Source: Thermomonas alba
GTDB lineage: Bacteria; Pseudomonadota; Gammaproteobacteria; Xanthomonadales; Xanthomonadaceae
Length of the DNA: 64,000 nt
Assembly: GCF_022419205.1 (NCBI RefSeq)
Contig: NZ_JAJOZU010000003.1
Span: forward strand, 186,001-250,000
Direction: 5' to 3'
Positions 1 through 8,830 of the stretch are shown here, piece by piece. The notes beneath the pieces are model-generated. The model was not told where the DNA came from and made no database searches. It saw only the letters and a list, made by a program, of their open reading frames with translations. The first letter of the stretch is position 1; each line of letters starts with the position of its first letter. The position numbers and the translations under genes were made by a program.

Positions 1-95
1 ATGTGCAGCCCCAGGTCGGGTGCCTGCCAGGCCAGCAGGATGCCGGTCAGGAGGCCGCCGGCAAGGCCGGCCAGGACGCGCGCGGTCTGGCTCAT
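1..95 (-). CDS. Dicarboxylate/amino acid:cation symporter, N-terminus only
   Basis: Only the first 31 codons lie in the window; the gene continues beyond base 1. The translation starts MSQTARVLAG, followed by a Gly/Leu-rich hydrophobic helix and the segment APDLGLH, which resembles the first membrane helix of the DAACS (DctA/GltP-type) sodium or proton symporters. A GGGAG ribosome site sits about 8 bases upstream of the ATG at 95. It is divergent from radA across a 207-base gap. The family call rests on one helix and is therefore tentative; any multi-spanning carrier with a similar first helix is possible. Confidence 0.5.
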   Translation of the reverse strand, partial: MSQTARVLAGLAGGLLTGILLAWQAPDLGLH

Positions 96-245
96 GGCGT
101 GGCTCCCGGTGGCAGCGTTGTAGCGCGGGACAGGGGCGGCAGTGCCGCCGGCAGGCGAGTCGGCATCGGGCATCCGGACGGGAAGAGGCAGGCCCGCAAG
201 CATGCCGCAGGCGCGGCGCGCGGTCATCCTCCGGCGCACTGCGTC

Positions 246-275
246 TTACCGGGTGCGACCCGCGCCGGCTACAGT
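246..275 (+). promoter_or_regulatory. Possible sigma-70 promoter of radA
   Basis: TTACCG (246-251) and TACAGT (270-275) are separated by 18 bases and lie 27 bases before the radA start codon. The match is moderate and unsupported by other data. Confidence 0.3.
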
Positions 276-302
276 GGCGGCCTGTCCGTTCCGTGAGCCG
301 CC

Positions 303-1691
<1,389 letters not shown>

Positions 1692-1710
1692 CGGCAGCGC
1701 CCAATCGCGT

Positions 1711-2688
1711 TCAGGGGCGCAGCAGGACCTTGCCGGGGCGTCCCGGGCGCAGGCTGGCGGCCGCTGCCTGGCCGATGTCGGCGAGGTCGTGGACCGCATC
1801 CACCGGCAGCCGCAGCTCGCCGGCCAGAGCGCGCTGCAGCAGTTCGCCCACCAGCCGGCGGCGCTCCTCGGCCGACAGCGCCTGGCTCGCCTTGCTGCCC
1901 CAGAATCCCTTCACGATGGCCTGCTTGAAGATCAGGTCGGCCGGCGAGAGCTGCATCGGCTCGCCGGTCAGCGCGCCGAACGACACCAGCACGCCGCCCT
2001 CGCCGAGCAGCGCCAGCAGCGCGCCGCTGGCGCGGCCGCCGACCGAATCGATCGCCGCCTGCGCCAGCCCCGGCCCGGTGATCGCGCGCACCTGCTGCAT
2101 CCAGTCCGCGTGCGCGCTGCAGACCACGTGTGCAAGCCCGAGCGCGGTGAGGGCGGCAACGCCCGCCTCGCCGCGCACGATGTTGACCACCCGCAGGCCG
2201 CGCGCGCCGGCCAGCATCGCCAGCGCCTTGCCGACCGCGCCGTTGGCCGCGTTCTGCACGATCCACGCACCGGCCGGCAGCGCCAGCGTCTCCAGCAGCA
2301 TCAGCGCGCTCAGCGGCATCGCCAGCAGCTGCGCCGCGGTCTCGTCGGGGATGCCGTCCGGCAGCGGCACCGTCATCCGCGCCGGCGCGATGAAGTACTC
2401 GGCCCAGGTGCCGCGCCCGGCCGGGGTGGCCACGCGCTGGCCGACCGCCAGGCCTTCCACGCCTTCGCCCAGCGCGTCCACGATGCCGACCGCCTCGCTG
2501 CCGCCGATCGCCGGCAGCGCGGGCCGGTAGCCGTACTGGCCGCGCACGGTGAGCAGGTCGTGGTTGTGGATCGGCGCCAGCAGGGTGCGGATACGCACCT
2601 CGCCCGCCCGCGGCTGCGGCAGCGGGGCATCGCCCACGGCCAGCACCTTGGTGGGGTCGCCGAAGCTCTGGTAGAGGGCGCAGCGCAT
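1711..2688 (-). CDS. Zinc-independent MDR-family reductase (quinone/2-enoyl reductase-like)
   Basis: A 325-residue medium-chain dehydrogenase/reductase, starting MRCALYQSFGDP, with an N-terminal GroES-like fold (about 1-130) and a Rossmann domain (NGAVGKALAMLAGARG near 150-165). The cysteines that bind catalytic zinc in alcohol dehydrogenases are absent, so it belongs with NADPH:quinone oxidoreductases and the mitochondrial-type trans-2-enoyl thioester reductases; the first third (LTVRGQYGYRP, GGSEAVG) looks most like the latter. Substrate unknown. The ATG at 2688 is chosen because AGGAG lies 8 bases upstream and the family N-terminus begins there, although the frame stays open much further. 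A perfect TTGACA on the minus strand (2741-2736) has no convincing -10 partner. Confidence 0.8.
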   Translation of the reverse strand: MRCALYQSFGDPTKVLAVGDAPLPQPRAGEVRIRTLLAPIHNHDLLTVRGQYGYRPALPAIGGSEAVGIVDALGEGVEGLAVGQRVATPAGRGTWAEYFIAPARMTVPLPDGIPDETAAQLLAMPLSALMLLETLALPAGAWIVQNAANGAVGKALAMLAGARGLRVVNIVRGEAGVAALTALGLAHVVCSAHADWMQQVRAITGPGLAQAAIDSVGGRASGALLALLGEGGVLVSFGALTGEPMQLSPADLIFKQAIVKGFWGSKASQALSAEERRRLVGELLQRALAGELRLPVDAVHDLADIGQAAAASLRPGRPGKVLLRP

Positions 2689-2924
2689 GCGGGGTTCTCC
2701 TGCGGGATGGGATGTGGGTGAGGTGTCAGGCGCGATGTCAACGTGCCGCCGCGGTGGATACACGGATTTGCGATGGTTTCGTGGAGCGATGGCGCCTGCG
2801 ATCGGGCGGAGTTGCGAAAGGAGGATGGAGCAGGAGCGGCGGCGCTTGCCGCCAGCATGGATGCGCGCCACCCGGAGGGGGAGGGAGGTGGCGGAACGCC
2901 CCAGCGCGACTCCTGCGTAAGCGG

Positions 2925-3035
2925 TCAGGGCGCGTGGCCGTGGAGCGGGCCGTCGGTGCGCCGTGTGTCGAAGGCGCAGCCGGCAGCGAGCAGGGCACTG
3001 GCCAGCGCGGCGGTGAGGAGAGGGAATCTGGGCAT
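2925..3035 (-). CDS. Small lipoprotein, 36 residues
   Basis: A very short frame begins 3 bases after the stop codon of the MarR-type regulator gene. It encodes MPRFPLLTAALA followed by SALLAAGC, a textbook lipobox (L-A-A-G-C with Cys at residue 20), and then a 16-residue polar tail rich in Arg, Asp and His. The basic start, hydrophobic core and lipobox fit a signal peptidase II substrate, giving a mature peptide of only 17 residues. Such miniature lipoproteins are common but poorly characterised. Chance is possible for so short a frame, but the lipobox and the near-contact with the regulator gene make it credible. Function unknown. Confidence 0.55.
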   Translation of the reverse strand: MPRFPLLTAALASALLAAGCAFDTRRTDGPLHGHAP

Positions 3036-3038
3036 GGG

Positions 3039-3497
3039 TCAGTCTGGTGCGAGGAGGTTGTCGCGGGCCTGCTCCAGCAGGCGGGTCAGCTGCGCGCGGG
3101 TGGCTTCGTCCATGCCGCGCAGGGCGCGTTCGCGCACGCGCGCGCCACACTGCTGGATGTCGCGCCACATGGCATAGCCGACCTGGGTCAGATGAATATG
3201 CAAGGCGCGGCGGTCGTTGGGATCGACTGCCCGAGTCAGGATGCCGCGCGCCTCCAGCTTGTCCAGCAGGCGGGTCATGGCCCCAGGGTTGAGATGGGCG
3301 GCACGCGCAAGATCGGTGACGTTGGCGCTGCCGTCGGCCAGCTGGCGGATGACGATGTACTGGCTGAAGGTCAGCGCATGACCGGCTGCGGCCAGCTCGC
3401 GTTCCATGCGCGTCCACATGGCATCGCGCACCTGCCGGAACAGCAGGCCGAGGGCGGAACCGGTGCAGGCCTCGACGGAGGTGACGGGCGTCATCAT
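3039..3497 (-). CDS. MarR-family transcriptional regulator
   Basis: A winged-helix repressor of the MarR family, about 152 residues. The DNA-binding core is visible from YIVIRQLADG through TDLARAAHLNPGAMTRLLDKLEARG, followed by the wing (AVDPNDRRALHI) and dimerisation helices. The start at 3497 (Met-Met-Thr-Pro) gives normal family length; the upstream open frame has only non-standard starts. Ligand and targets are unknown. The small lipoprotein gene follows it directly, and the MDR reductase gene lies further downstream on the same strand, so these three may be regulated together. The start codon lacks an obvious Shine-Dalgarno sequence. Confidence 0.82.
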   Translation of the reverse strand: MMTPVTSVEACTGSALGLLFRQVRDAMWTRMERELAAAGHALTFSQYIVIRQLADGSANVTDLARAAHLNPGAMTRLLDKLEARGILTRAVDPNDRRALHIHLTQVGYAMWRDIQQCGARVRERALRGMDEATRAQLTRLLEQARDNLLAPD

Positions 3498-3522
3498 GAT
3501 GGGCGCGTATTTTGATGGCCAG

Positions 3523-3538
3523 CGCAATAGTTCGCAAT
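3523..3538. promoter_or_regulatory. CGCAAT direct repeat upstream of marR, possible operator
   Basis: CGCAAT occurs at 3523-3528 and again at 3533-3538, exactly one helical turn apart, just upstream of the marR start. This spacing would suit a protein binding one face of the helix. MarR operators are more often inverted repeats, so the assignment is speculative. Confidence 0.22.
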
Positions 3539-3580
3539 GCAAATATTCGGCTGGCAAGCATGTCGCCTTCAACGGGCACT

Positions 3581-4372
3581 TCAGCCGGCCCGGCGCAGCA
3601 CCAGCTCCAGTACGAACTTGCTACCGAAGAAAGCCAGCACCAGCAGCGCCATCGCCGCCAGCGTCCAGCGCACCGCGATGGCGCCGCGCCAACCGTACCG
3701 CCAGCGTCCCAGCAGCAGCGCGCCGAACGCCAGCCACGACAGCGCGCTGAGCACGGTCTTGTGCACCAGATGCTGGGCCAGCAGGTTCTCGACGAACAGC
3801 ACGCCGGTCAGCAGGGTGGCGGTCAGCAGCGTAAAGCCCACCGCGATGCTGCGGAACAGCAGGGTTTCCAGTTCGGTCAGCGGCGGCAGCGCGCGCAGCC
3901 AGGCGTGGAACTCGCGCCGGCGCAGCGCGCGCTCCTGCGCCCACAGGAAGGTCGCCAGCACCGCCGCCAGCGCCAGGGTGGCATAGGCCAGCAGGGCCAG
4001 CCAGGCGTGCAGCTGCAGGCGCCAGTCGAGCCGGCTGGCCGCGTCGGCGTGGCCGTACAGCACGTAGCCCAGCAGGGACAGCGTGGCCAGCGGGAACACC
4101 ACGATGCCCAGCGCTGGCATCCGGCCGCCAGCGCCGTAGGCGGTGGTCAGCGCGGCCATCCCGATCCCGACCAGCGACAGCGCAGCGAAGAAATGCATGT
4201 CCGGCCCCTGCAGCAGGCGCCAGGCCTCCACGTGGGCCTCGGCATGGAACACCAGCCCCAGCGCCGCCACCGGCACCCAGCCGCGTGCCTGCGCATGGCC
4301 GCCGGCCGCCGCGCGCCATAGCAGCGCGGTCGCGAGCAAATACAGAGCGATGGCAAGGAGTGGCATCAGCAT
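3581..4372 (-). CDS. ypjD: Inner-membrane cytochrome c assembly-like protein (YpjD/CcsA family)
   Basis: A 263-residue integral membrane protein with about eight hydrophobic helices, of the CcsA/CcmC-related family typified by E. coli YpjD. The WAHH-like haem-handling signature of true CcsA is not obvious; histidines occur in FHAEAHVEA, LYGHAD, LQLHAWLAL and QHLVHKT. E. coli ypjD is adjacent to and divergent from ffh. Here it has the same orientation relative to ffh but is separated from it by the molybdenum/nitrate genes. It lies 27 bases downstream of moeB and may be read through from it. Its biochemical role is not established. Confidence 0.8.
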   Translation of the reverse strand: MLMPLLAIALYLLATALLWRAAAGGHAQARGWVPVAALGLVFHAEAHVEAWRLLQGPDMHFFAALSLVGIGMAALTTAYGAGGRMPALGIVVFPLATLSLLGYVLYGHADAASRLDWRLQLHAWLALLAYATLALAAVLATFLWAQERALRRREFHAWLRALPPLTELETLLFRSIAVGFTLLTATLLTGVLFVENLLAQHLVHKTVLSALSWLAFGALLLGRWRYGWRGAIAVRWTLAAMALLVLAFFGSKFVLELVLRRAG

Positions 4373-4399
4373 CCCGACAGTGTCGCACAGGGGAGATGG

Positions 4400-5530
4400 T
4401 CAGCGGCTTGCCTGGCAATGATGGCGTAGCTTGGGAAGGAGTTGGCAGTCGGGCGTGCCGCATGCGGTGCAATCCGGATCGCGGCCCAGTGGAATCTGCT
4501 CGAACTCCATGCCGAGCGCATCCACAGCCAGCATTCGGCCCCGGAGGGAGGTTCCGATGCCCAGCAGCAGCTTGATGGCTTCCGTGGCCTGTAGCAGGCC
4601 GATCAAGCCTGGCAGCACGCCCAACACCCCGGCTTCGGCGCAGTTGGGTGCAAGTTCGGGTGGAGGCGGCTGCGGAAACACGCATTGATAACAGCCGTGC
4701 CGGCTTCCCGGATGCGGATCGAACACCGCCACCTGGCCGCGGAAGCGCTCCACGGCACCGTAGACCCAGGGGATCCCGAGGCGAATGCAGGCAGCGTTGA
4801 CGAGATAGCGGGTGAAGAAATTGTCGGTTCCGTCGATCACCACGTCGTGGTTGCGAAGCAATGCATCGACATTGTCGGCATCCAGCCGCACCGGCTGCTC
4901 GATGATCCGGATGTCCGGATTCAAGGCATGCAGGCGGTCGCGTGCCGAGGACGTCTTGGCACGCCCGATATCGGCCTCGCCGTGCAGTACCTGCCGCTGC
5001 AGATTGCTGCGTTCGACCACGTCGCCATCGATCACGGTCAAGCGGCCGATGCCAGCAGCGGTCAGATAGAGCGCGGCCGGACAGCCCAGTCCGCCGGCGC
5101 CGAGCAGCGCTACCCGGGCGCTGCGCAGGCGGCGCTGGCCTTCCAGCCCGACCTCGGGCAGGCGCAGGTGGCGGGAATAGCGCTCGAGAAATTCCGGGGA
5201 TTCCTGCGCGGCGGTCATCGGCAGGCCGGCCTGTGCCCATCGACGGGTTCCGCCGGCGACCGACCACAGCCGGGCATACCCCTGTGCCCGCAGCCGTTCC
5301 ACCGCAGCGCGGGTGCGGACGCCGGTGGCGCAGATCAGGCCGACTTCGGCCTCCGGCCCCGGCAGCCAACGCTCCGGTGACGCCAGTAACTGATTCAGCG
5401 CGACCGCGCGTGCGCCTTCGGCCATGCCGGCGGCGCGTTCGCCGTCTCCGCGCACGTCCAGCAGTGGGATGCCGGCCTGCAGACGGGCAAGCGCCTCTTC
5501 AGGCGATAACTCGGGAGTGTGGGTGGTCAT
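4400..5530 (-). CDS. moeB: Molybdopterin-synthase adenylyltransferase MoeB with N-terminal rhodanese domain
   Basis: MoeB adenylates the C-terminal glycine of MoaD before it is charged with sulfur for molybdopterin. This 376-residue protein begins with a rhodanese module (about 10-105; DVRGDGERA, active-loop ICATGVRTR) and continues with the E1-like domain: RYSRHLRLPE, nucleotide loop GAGGLG, IDGDVVERSNLQRQ, and the cysteine in NCAEAGVLG. Two CxxC pairs (CYQC, CTACG) bind structural zinc. In the eukaryotic MOCS3/Uba4 proteins the rhodanese is C-terminal, so here the order is reversed; the fusion suggests that this protein also helps deliver sulfur. It is separate from, and on the opposite strand to, the moaA cluster. 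Confidence 0.93.
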   Translation of the reverse strand: MTTHTPELSPEEALARLQAGIPLLDVRGDGERAAGMAEGARAVALNQLLASPERWLPGPEAEVGLICATGVRTRAAVERLRAQGYARLWSVAGGTRRWAQAGLPMTAAQESPEFLERYSRHLRLPEVGLEGQRRLRSARVALLGAGGLGCPAALYLTAAGIGRLTVIDGDVVERSNLQRQVLHGEADIGRAKTSSARDRLHALNPDIRIIEQPVRLDADNVDALLRNHDVVIDGTDNFFTRYLVNAACIRLGIPWVYGAVERFRGQVAVFDPHPGSRHGCYQCVFPQPPPPELAPNCAEAGVLGVLPGLIGLLQATEAIKLLLGIGTSLRGRMLAVDALGMEFEQIPLGRDPDCTACGTPDCQLLPKLRHHCQASR

Positions 5531-5686
5531 GGCGACACATCACTTCAGAGGCAGGAGAGTGGAGCATGGTAGCGCCCGGGACAGTGGAGGCCCGAAGGTG
5601 GGGCAGAGCGAAAAGGGCGGGGGGATTGAAGGGCGTGCTGGTCGGAGTAGGATGGGGGCGCAGTCCCTCTCATCCAGGAGGTTGTC

Positions 5687-6019
5687 ATGTCTGCTTCGCA
5701 TGCTGGTTTCCTGCCCGAGCGCAGCCCGTTGTGGAAAGTGTTCTGGTTGTACGGAGTGATCCCCAGCAATCTGCTCTGGCTGCTGGTGGCCTGGTTGGTG
5801 GATCACGGTCAACTGCCAGGTGCGACGCTGGGGCTGCTGGTGTTTCTGCTTGGCTACACGGCATGGATCGTGATGGCGGTATGGCGGGCTGCGCCCAAGG
5901 CCACAGAGCCGCGCTACGGGATGATTGCGCGGGCACTGACCGTGGCCTGGGCGATCAATACCGTCCTGATGGTGCTGTTCCTGGGGGCCTCGCTGGTGCG
6001 CACGTTGTTGGGCAGCTGA
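5687..6019 (+). CDS. Small three-helix membrane protein, unknown function
   Basis: A 110-residue protein with a strong AGGAGG ribosome site (5676-5681) ahead of its ATG. It contains three hydrophobic helices (near residues 18-40, 45-68 and 82-108) and no motif that I recognise. It is divergent from moeB over 156 bases and converges with the next gene with one base between stop codons. Its place in the molybdenum region may be coincidental. The good ribosome site and hydrophobic pattern support a real gene, but no function can be proposed. Confidence 0.72.
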   Translation: MSASHAGFLPERSPLWKVFWLYGVIPSNLLWLLVAWLVDHGQLPGATLGLLVFLLGYTAWIVMAVWRAAPKATEPRYGMIARALTVAWAINTVLMVLFLGASLVRTLLGS

Positions 6020-6020
6020 A

Positions 6021-6425
6021 TCAGATGAACTGAATCGGCTGGCCATCACGGTCGAAGGCGGCAAACTGGCTGATTCGGCCGCCGTTGATGGCATTGACCA
6101 TGAATCGCAGCGGCTGGGCGGCTTCGTCCGGGCTGGGCGCGATGCCGGCGCGACCGCTCAGGCAACCGACGAACACCATGTCCCAGTGCTGGCCGGTCTG
6201 CATCGACTCGGTGACTAAGGTCGCGAACGAGTCGATCTCGTCCGGCGTCTTGTCGACACACAGGCAGGGTGCAAGCGTGCCGCCTTCGCCGCGTTCAAAG
6301 CGTTCACGCTGCGCGGGGGTGGCGTTTTCCGGCAGCTCCACCCGGGCAAACACGAACAGAAGCCGTTGTGGTTCTGGCTGGTGGCGGGCAGCGGTGAGCA
6401 GATCCTGGAAGGAATACAGGGACAT
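6021..6425 (-). CDS. Conserved hypothetical protein (family often labelled ribonucleotide reductase alpha subunit-like)
   Basis: A 134-residue soluble protein with the features LLFVFARVELPENATPAQ, a Glu/Gly-rich turn, CLCVDKTPDEI, WDMVFVGCLSGR and a C-terminal FDRDGQPIQF. I recognise this as a conserved proteobacterial family that databases often label as a ribonucleotide reductase subunit; it is far too short for a catalytic subunit and carries no radical-site motif, so the label should not be trusted. The start at 6425 gives the family N-terminus; no clear Shine-Dalgarno precedes it, and the upstream extension to 6626 looks non-coding. Confidence 0.68.
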   Translation of the reverse strand: MSLYSFQDLLTAARHQPEPQRLLFVFARVELPENATPAQRERFERGEGGTLAPCLCVDKTPDEIDSFATLVTESMQTGQHWDMVFVGCLSGRAGIAPSPDEAAQPLRFMVNAINGGRISQFAAFDRDGQPIQFI

Positions 6426-6628
6426 GGGGGAGTACCGTGTTTGCCTGGACAACCTCGTGGCAGAGGCGCCATCGATCAAGAATTGTGGCTCGCTCAGCAG
6501 CGATGTACGCGATTGGGCACGCAAACCCCAGGTTCGGACATGGGCCGGGCTTGGCGTGGGCTGACACGTCCAGGATGGGACTGTCCAGACCTCATTGCGC
6601 AGGCTAGCACGGTCGATGGCCGTCATTC
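6426..6628. other. Intergenic region upstream of moaA, no gene seen
   Basis: The gap between the divergent hypothetical gene and moaA is 394 bases. This first part holds no recognisable gene or RNA. The second part contains the FNR-type box and the moaA leader, described separately. Confidence 0.5.
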
Positions 6629-6670
6629 TTGATTCTGGTCAAGTGCACCCGGCAGTGCCGGAGTTAGACT
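6629..6670 (+). promoter_or_regulatory. FNR/CRP-family box and -10 element of the moaA promoter
   Basis: TTGATTCTGGTCAA (6629-6642) matches the FNR consensus TTGAT-N4-ATCAA at nine of ten positions. TAGACT (6665-6670) is a plausible -10 element. The offset from box start to -10 start is 36 bases, close to the 35 seen at the narK promoter, and fits a class II activator position near -41.5. Oxygen-sensitive control of cofactor synthesis would match the nitrate-respiration context. Confidence 0.6.
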
Positions 6671-6676
6671 GGCCTT

Positions 6677-6819
6677 GTTTCATCTCCAAGCCCTGCTGCC
6701 TGGGTGCATCGCGGAGCCCCGTGTTGCATATGGCAAAGGGCCGTGGCCCGGGTGTGTGACGGGTCACCGGGTCAGGCTGGAAACGGGCTGGCCTTCCCGT
6801 TCTGGAATGGAGTGTCAGC
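6677..6819 (+). promoter_or_regulatory. Long moaA leader with a hairpin
   Basis: If transcription starts near 6676, the leader is about 143 bases long. It holds several GC-rich self-complementary stretches and a clear hairpin, AACGGG (6782-6787) paired with CCCGTT (6796-6801), directly before the ribosome site GGAG (6808-6811). A molybdenum-cofactor riboswitch is known upstream of moaA in other bacteria, but I could not match its conserved core here, so this is recorded only as a structured leader. Confidence 0.3.
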
Positions 6820-7800
6820 ATGACCCGCCTCATCGATGGCTACGGTCGCACCTTTCCCTATCTGCGCCTGTCCCTGACCGAAGCCTGCAACTTCCGTTGC
6901 AGCTATTGCCTGCCCGATGGGTATCGCCCGGATGGGCGGCCCGGGTTCCTCACCCTCGATGAGATCCGCCGACTGGTGCGCGCGTTCGCTGCGCTTGGCA
7001 TGCGCAAGATTCGCCTCACTGGCGGTGAACCCAGTCTGCGCAAGGATCTTCCGGCCATCATTGCGGCGGTGGCGGCAACGCCAGGAGTCGACACGATCGC
7101 ACTCACCACCAACGGCTGTACGTTGCCGCGCCATGTGCGCCGCTGGCGTGAGGCTGGATTGACGGCGCTCAACGTCAGTCTGGACAGCCTGAATCCGGCT
7201 CGCTTTGCAGCGATTACCGGGCATGACCGCTTTGCCGACGTCTGGGAAGGGGTGGAGATCGCCCAGACGCTGGGATTTGCGTCGGTCAAGCTCAACGCGG
7301 TGCTGTTGCGTGGGGTCAATGACGACGAACTGCCCGCCTGGTGCGAATACCTGCGCGACCGCGACGTATCGGTGCGTTTCATCGAGCTGATGCGGACCGG
7401 CGACAATCAGGCATATTTCGAACGTCACCACGTCCGGGCTGAACGCCTGGAGGCGGATTTGCGGGAGGCAGGCTGGATGTTGCAGCCCAGGGCGCGGGAT
7501 GCCGGGCCGGCGCGGGAGTACGCGCACCCGGACTATCGCGGCCGGATCGGCGTGATTGCGCCGTACTCGAAGGATTTCTGCGCTGGCTGCAACCGTCTGC
7601 GGGTGACTGCGCGAGGCGATCTGCGGCTGTGCCTGTTTGGTGAGTTTGGCATACCGCTGCGGCCTCTGCTGCAGTCGGACGACGATTTCGACGCATTGGT
7701 GGCGCGTATTTCCATGCAGTTGGGGCTGAAGGCCGCAGGCCACGGCCTGCACGAGGGGCGGACTGGCATGACGCCGCATTTGGCCTCGGTGGGCGGATGA
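6820..7800 (+). CDS. moaA: GTP 3',8-cyclase MoaA (radical SAM)
   Basis: MoaA carries out the first step of molybdopterin synthesis, rearranging GTP to 3',8-cyclo-GTP with S-adenosylmethionine and two iron-sulfur clusters. The 326-residue protein shows the radical-SAM motif CNFRCSYC near residue 27, the LTGGEPSLR segment, and the second cluster site FCAGC plus a cysteine in LRLCLFG. It ends in the Gly-Gly pair typical of MoaA. It is the first gene of a tightly packed set running to mobA, with moaCB starting 28 bases after its stop. Confidence 0.96.
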   Translation: MTRLIDGYGRTFPYLRLSLTEACNFRCSYCLPDGYRPDGRPGFLTLDEIRRLVRAFAALGMRKIRLTGGEPSLRKDLPAIIAAVAATPGVDTIALTTNGCTLPRHVRRWREAGLTALNVSLDSLNPARFAAITGHDRFADVWEGVEIAQTLGFASVKLNAVLLRGVNDDELPAWCEYLRDRDVSVRFIELMRTGDNQAYFERHHVRAERLEADLREAGWMLQPRARDAGPAREYAHPDYRGRIGVIAPYSKDFCAGCNRLRVTARGDLRLCLFGEFGIPLRPLLQSDDDFDALVARISMQLGLKAAGHGLHEGRTGMTPHLASVGG

Positions 7801-7828
7801 GTCCAACACCAGAAAGGATGATCCGGGC

Positions 7829-8830
7829 ATGATCGATGAATTGAACGCGGCGGCATTTCACATGGCCGATATCCGCGACAAGCGGCCAACCCGTCGCCGT
7901 GCCGTGGCGGTGGGCGAATTGCTGGCCGGTCCCCTGGCGTTTCCGCTGATCGTGGAGCGTCGCCTGCCCAAGGGGGATGCTTTGATGATGGCGGAAGTGG
8001 CCGGAATCCAGGGGGCCAAGATGGCATCGATGCTGATGCCACTCTGTCACCCGCTGGCCTTGGAACTGGTGCAAGTGCGCTGTGTTCCGGTGCCGGAGCG
8101 TCAGGCCATCCGGGTGTATTGCGAGTGCGCAACCGAGGCCCGTACGGGTGTGGAGATGGAGGCGCTGGCAGGCGTCAATGCCGCATTACTCACCCTGTAT
8201 GACCTGACCAAACCGGTCGAGCCGGCGCTGGCGATGACCGCGATCCGGCTGTTGTTCAAGGAAGGCGGCAAGAAAGGGCTATGGCTGCATCCCGACGGCA
8301 TGACCGAGGTAGAGCGGGCGCATTACCGTCCGCGTGGGATCCCCAGTCTGGCGGGTGTGTCTTGCGCGGTCATCACCTTGAGCGATCGTGCAAGCCAGGG
8401 TGAGTACGAAGACCGTTCCGGCCCAGTGCTGGTCGAAGGGCTGCAACGCCTGCATGCCGACATCCGCCACGTCGAAGTTCTGCCTGATGGCGTCGAGCTT
8501 CTGACGCAGCGGTTGCGTACGCTTGCCGAAGACGGTGTGCGGCTGTGTCTATGCACGGGCGGCACTGGCCTGGGGCCGCGCGATCTGACCCCGGACGCCG
8601 TGTGCAGCGTGGCCGACCGGAGGGTGCCGGGCCTGGCCGAAATGTTTCGCAGCGAGAGCGCCCGGCATACGCCGCTGGCCTGGCTCAGTCGGGCCGAGGC
8701 GGCCCTGGTGGGCAACATGCTGGTGCTGGCCCTGCCCGGCAGCCCGCGGGCGGTTCGGCAGGGCATGGACATCCTGGCGCCGCTGTTGGCCCATGCCGTG
8801 GCGATGATCGAGGGAGGCGCCCATCCATGA
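7829..8830 (+). CDS. moaCB: Bifunctional cyclic pyranopterin monophosphate synthase / molybdopterin adenylyltransferase (MoaC-MoaB fusion)
   Basis: Two enzymes of cofactor synthesis are joined in one 333-residue chain. Residues about 1-155 are MoaC, which turns the MoaA product into cyclic pyranopterin monophosphate: LPKGDAL, AGIQGAK, LCHPLAL and GVEMEALAGV are the active-site segments. Residues about 170-330 are a MoaB/MogA domain, which adenylates molybdopterin: TLSDRASQGEYEDRSG, CTGGTGLGPRDLTPDA and LPGSPRAV. Joining steps two and four of the pathway is documented in some bacteria, but separate genes are usual. The stop overlaps the moeA start as ATGA. Confidence 0.93.
   Translation: MIDELNAAAFHMADIRDKRPTRRRAVAVGELLAGPLAFPLIVERRLPKGDALMMAEVAGIQGAKMASMLMPLCHPLALELVQVRCVPVPERQAIRVYCECATEARTGVEMEALAGVNAALLTLYDLTKPVEPALAMTAIRLLFKEGGKKGLWLHPDGMTEVERAHYRPRGIPSLAGVSCAVITLSDRASQGEYEDRSGPVLVEGLQRLHADIRHVEVLPDGVELLTQRLRTLAEDGVRLCLCTGGTGLGPRDLTPDAVCSVADRRVPGLAEMFRSESARHTPLAWLSRAEAALVGNMLVLALPGSPRAVRQGMDILAPLLAHAVAMIEGGAHP

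Noticed and set aside
2738-2998. An 86-codon minus-strand frame between marR and the MDR gene
   Set aside because: It is Pro/Arg-rich without motifs and overlaps the small lipoprotein frame, which has a lipobox and better spacing.
6021-6425. Ribonucleotide reductase alpha subunit
   Set aside because: The protein has 134 residues and none of the cysteines or radical-site motifs of the enzyme; the label sometimes attached to this family is not supported.
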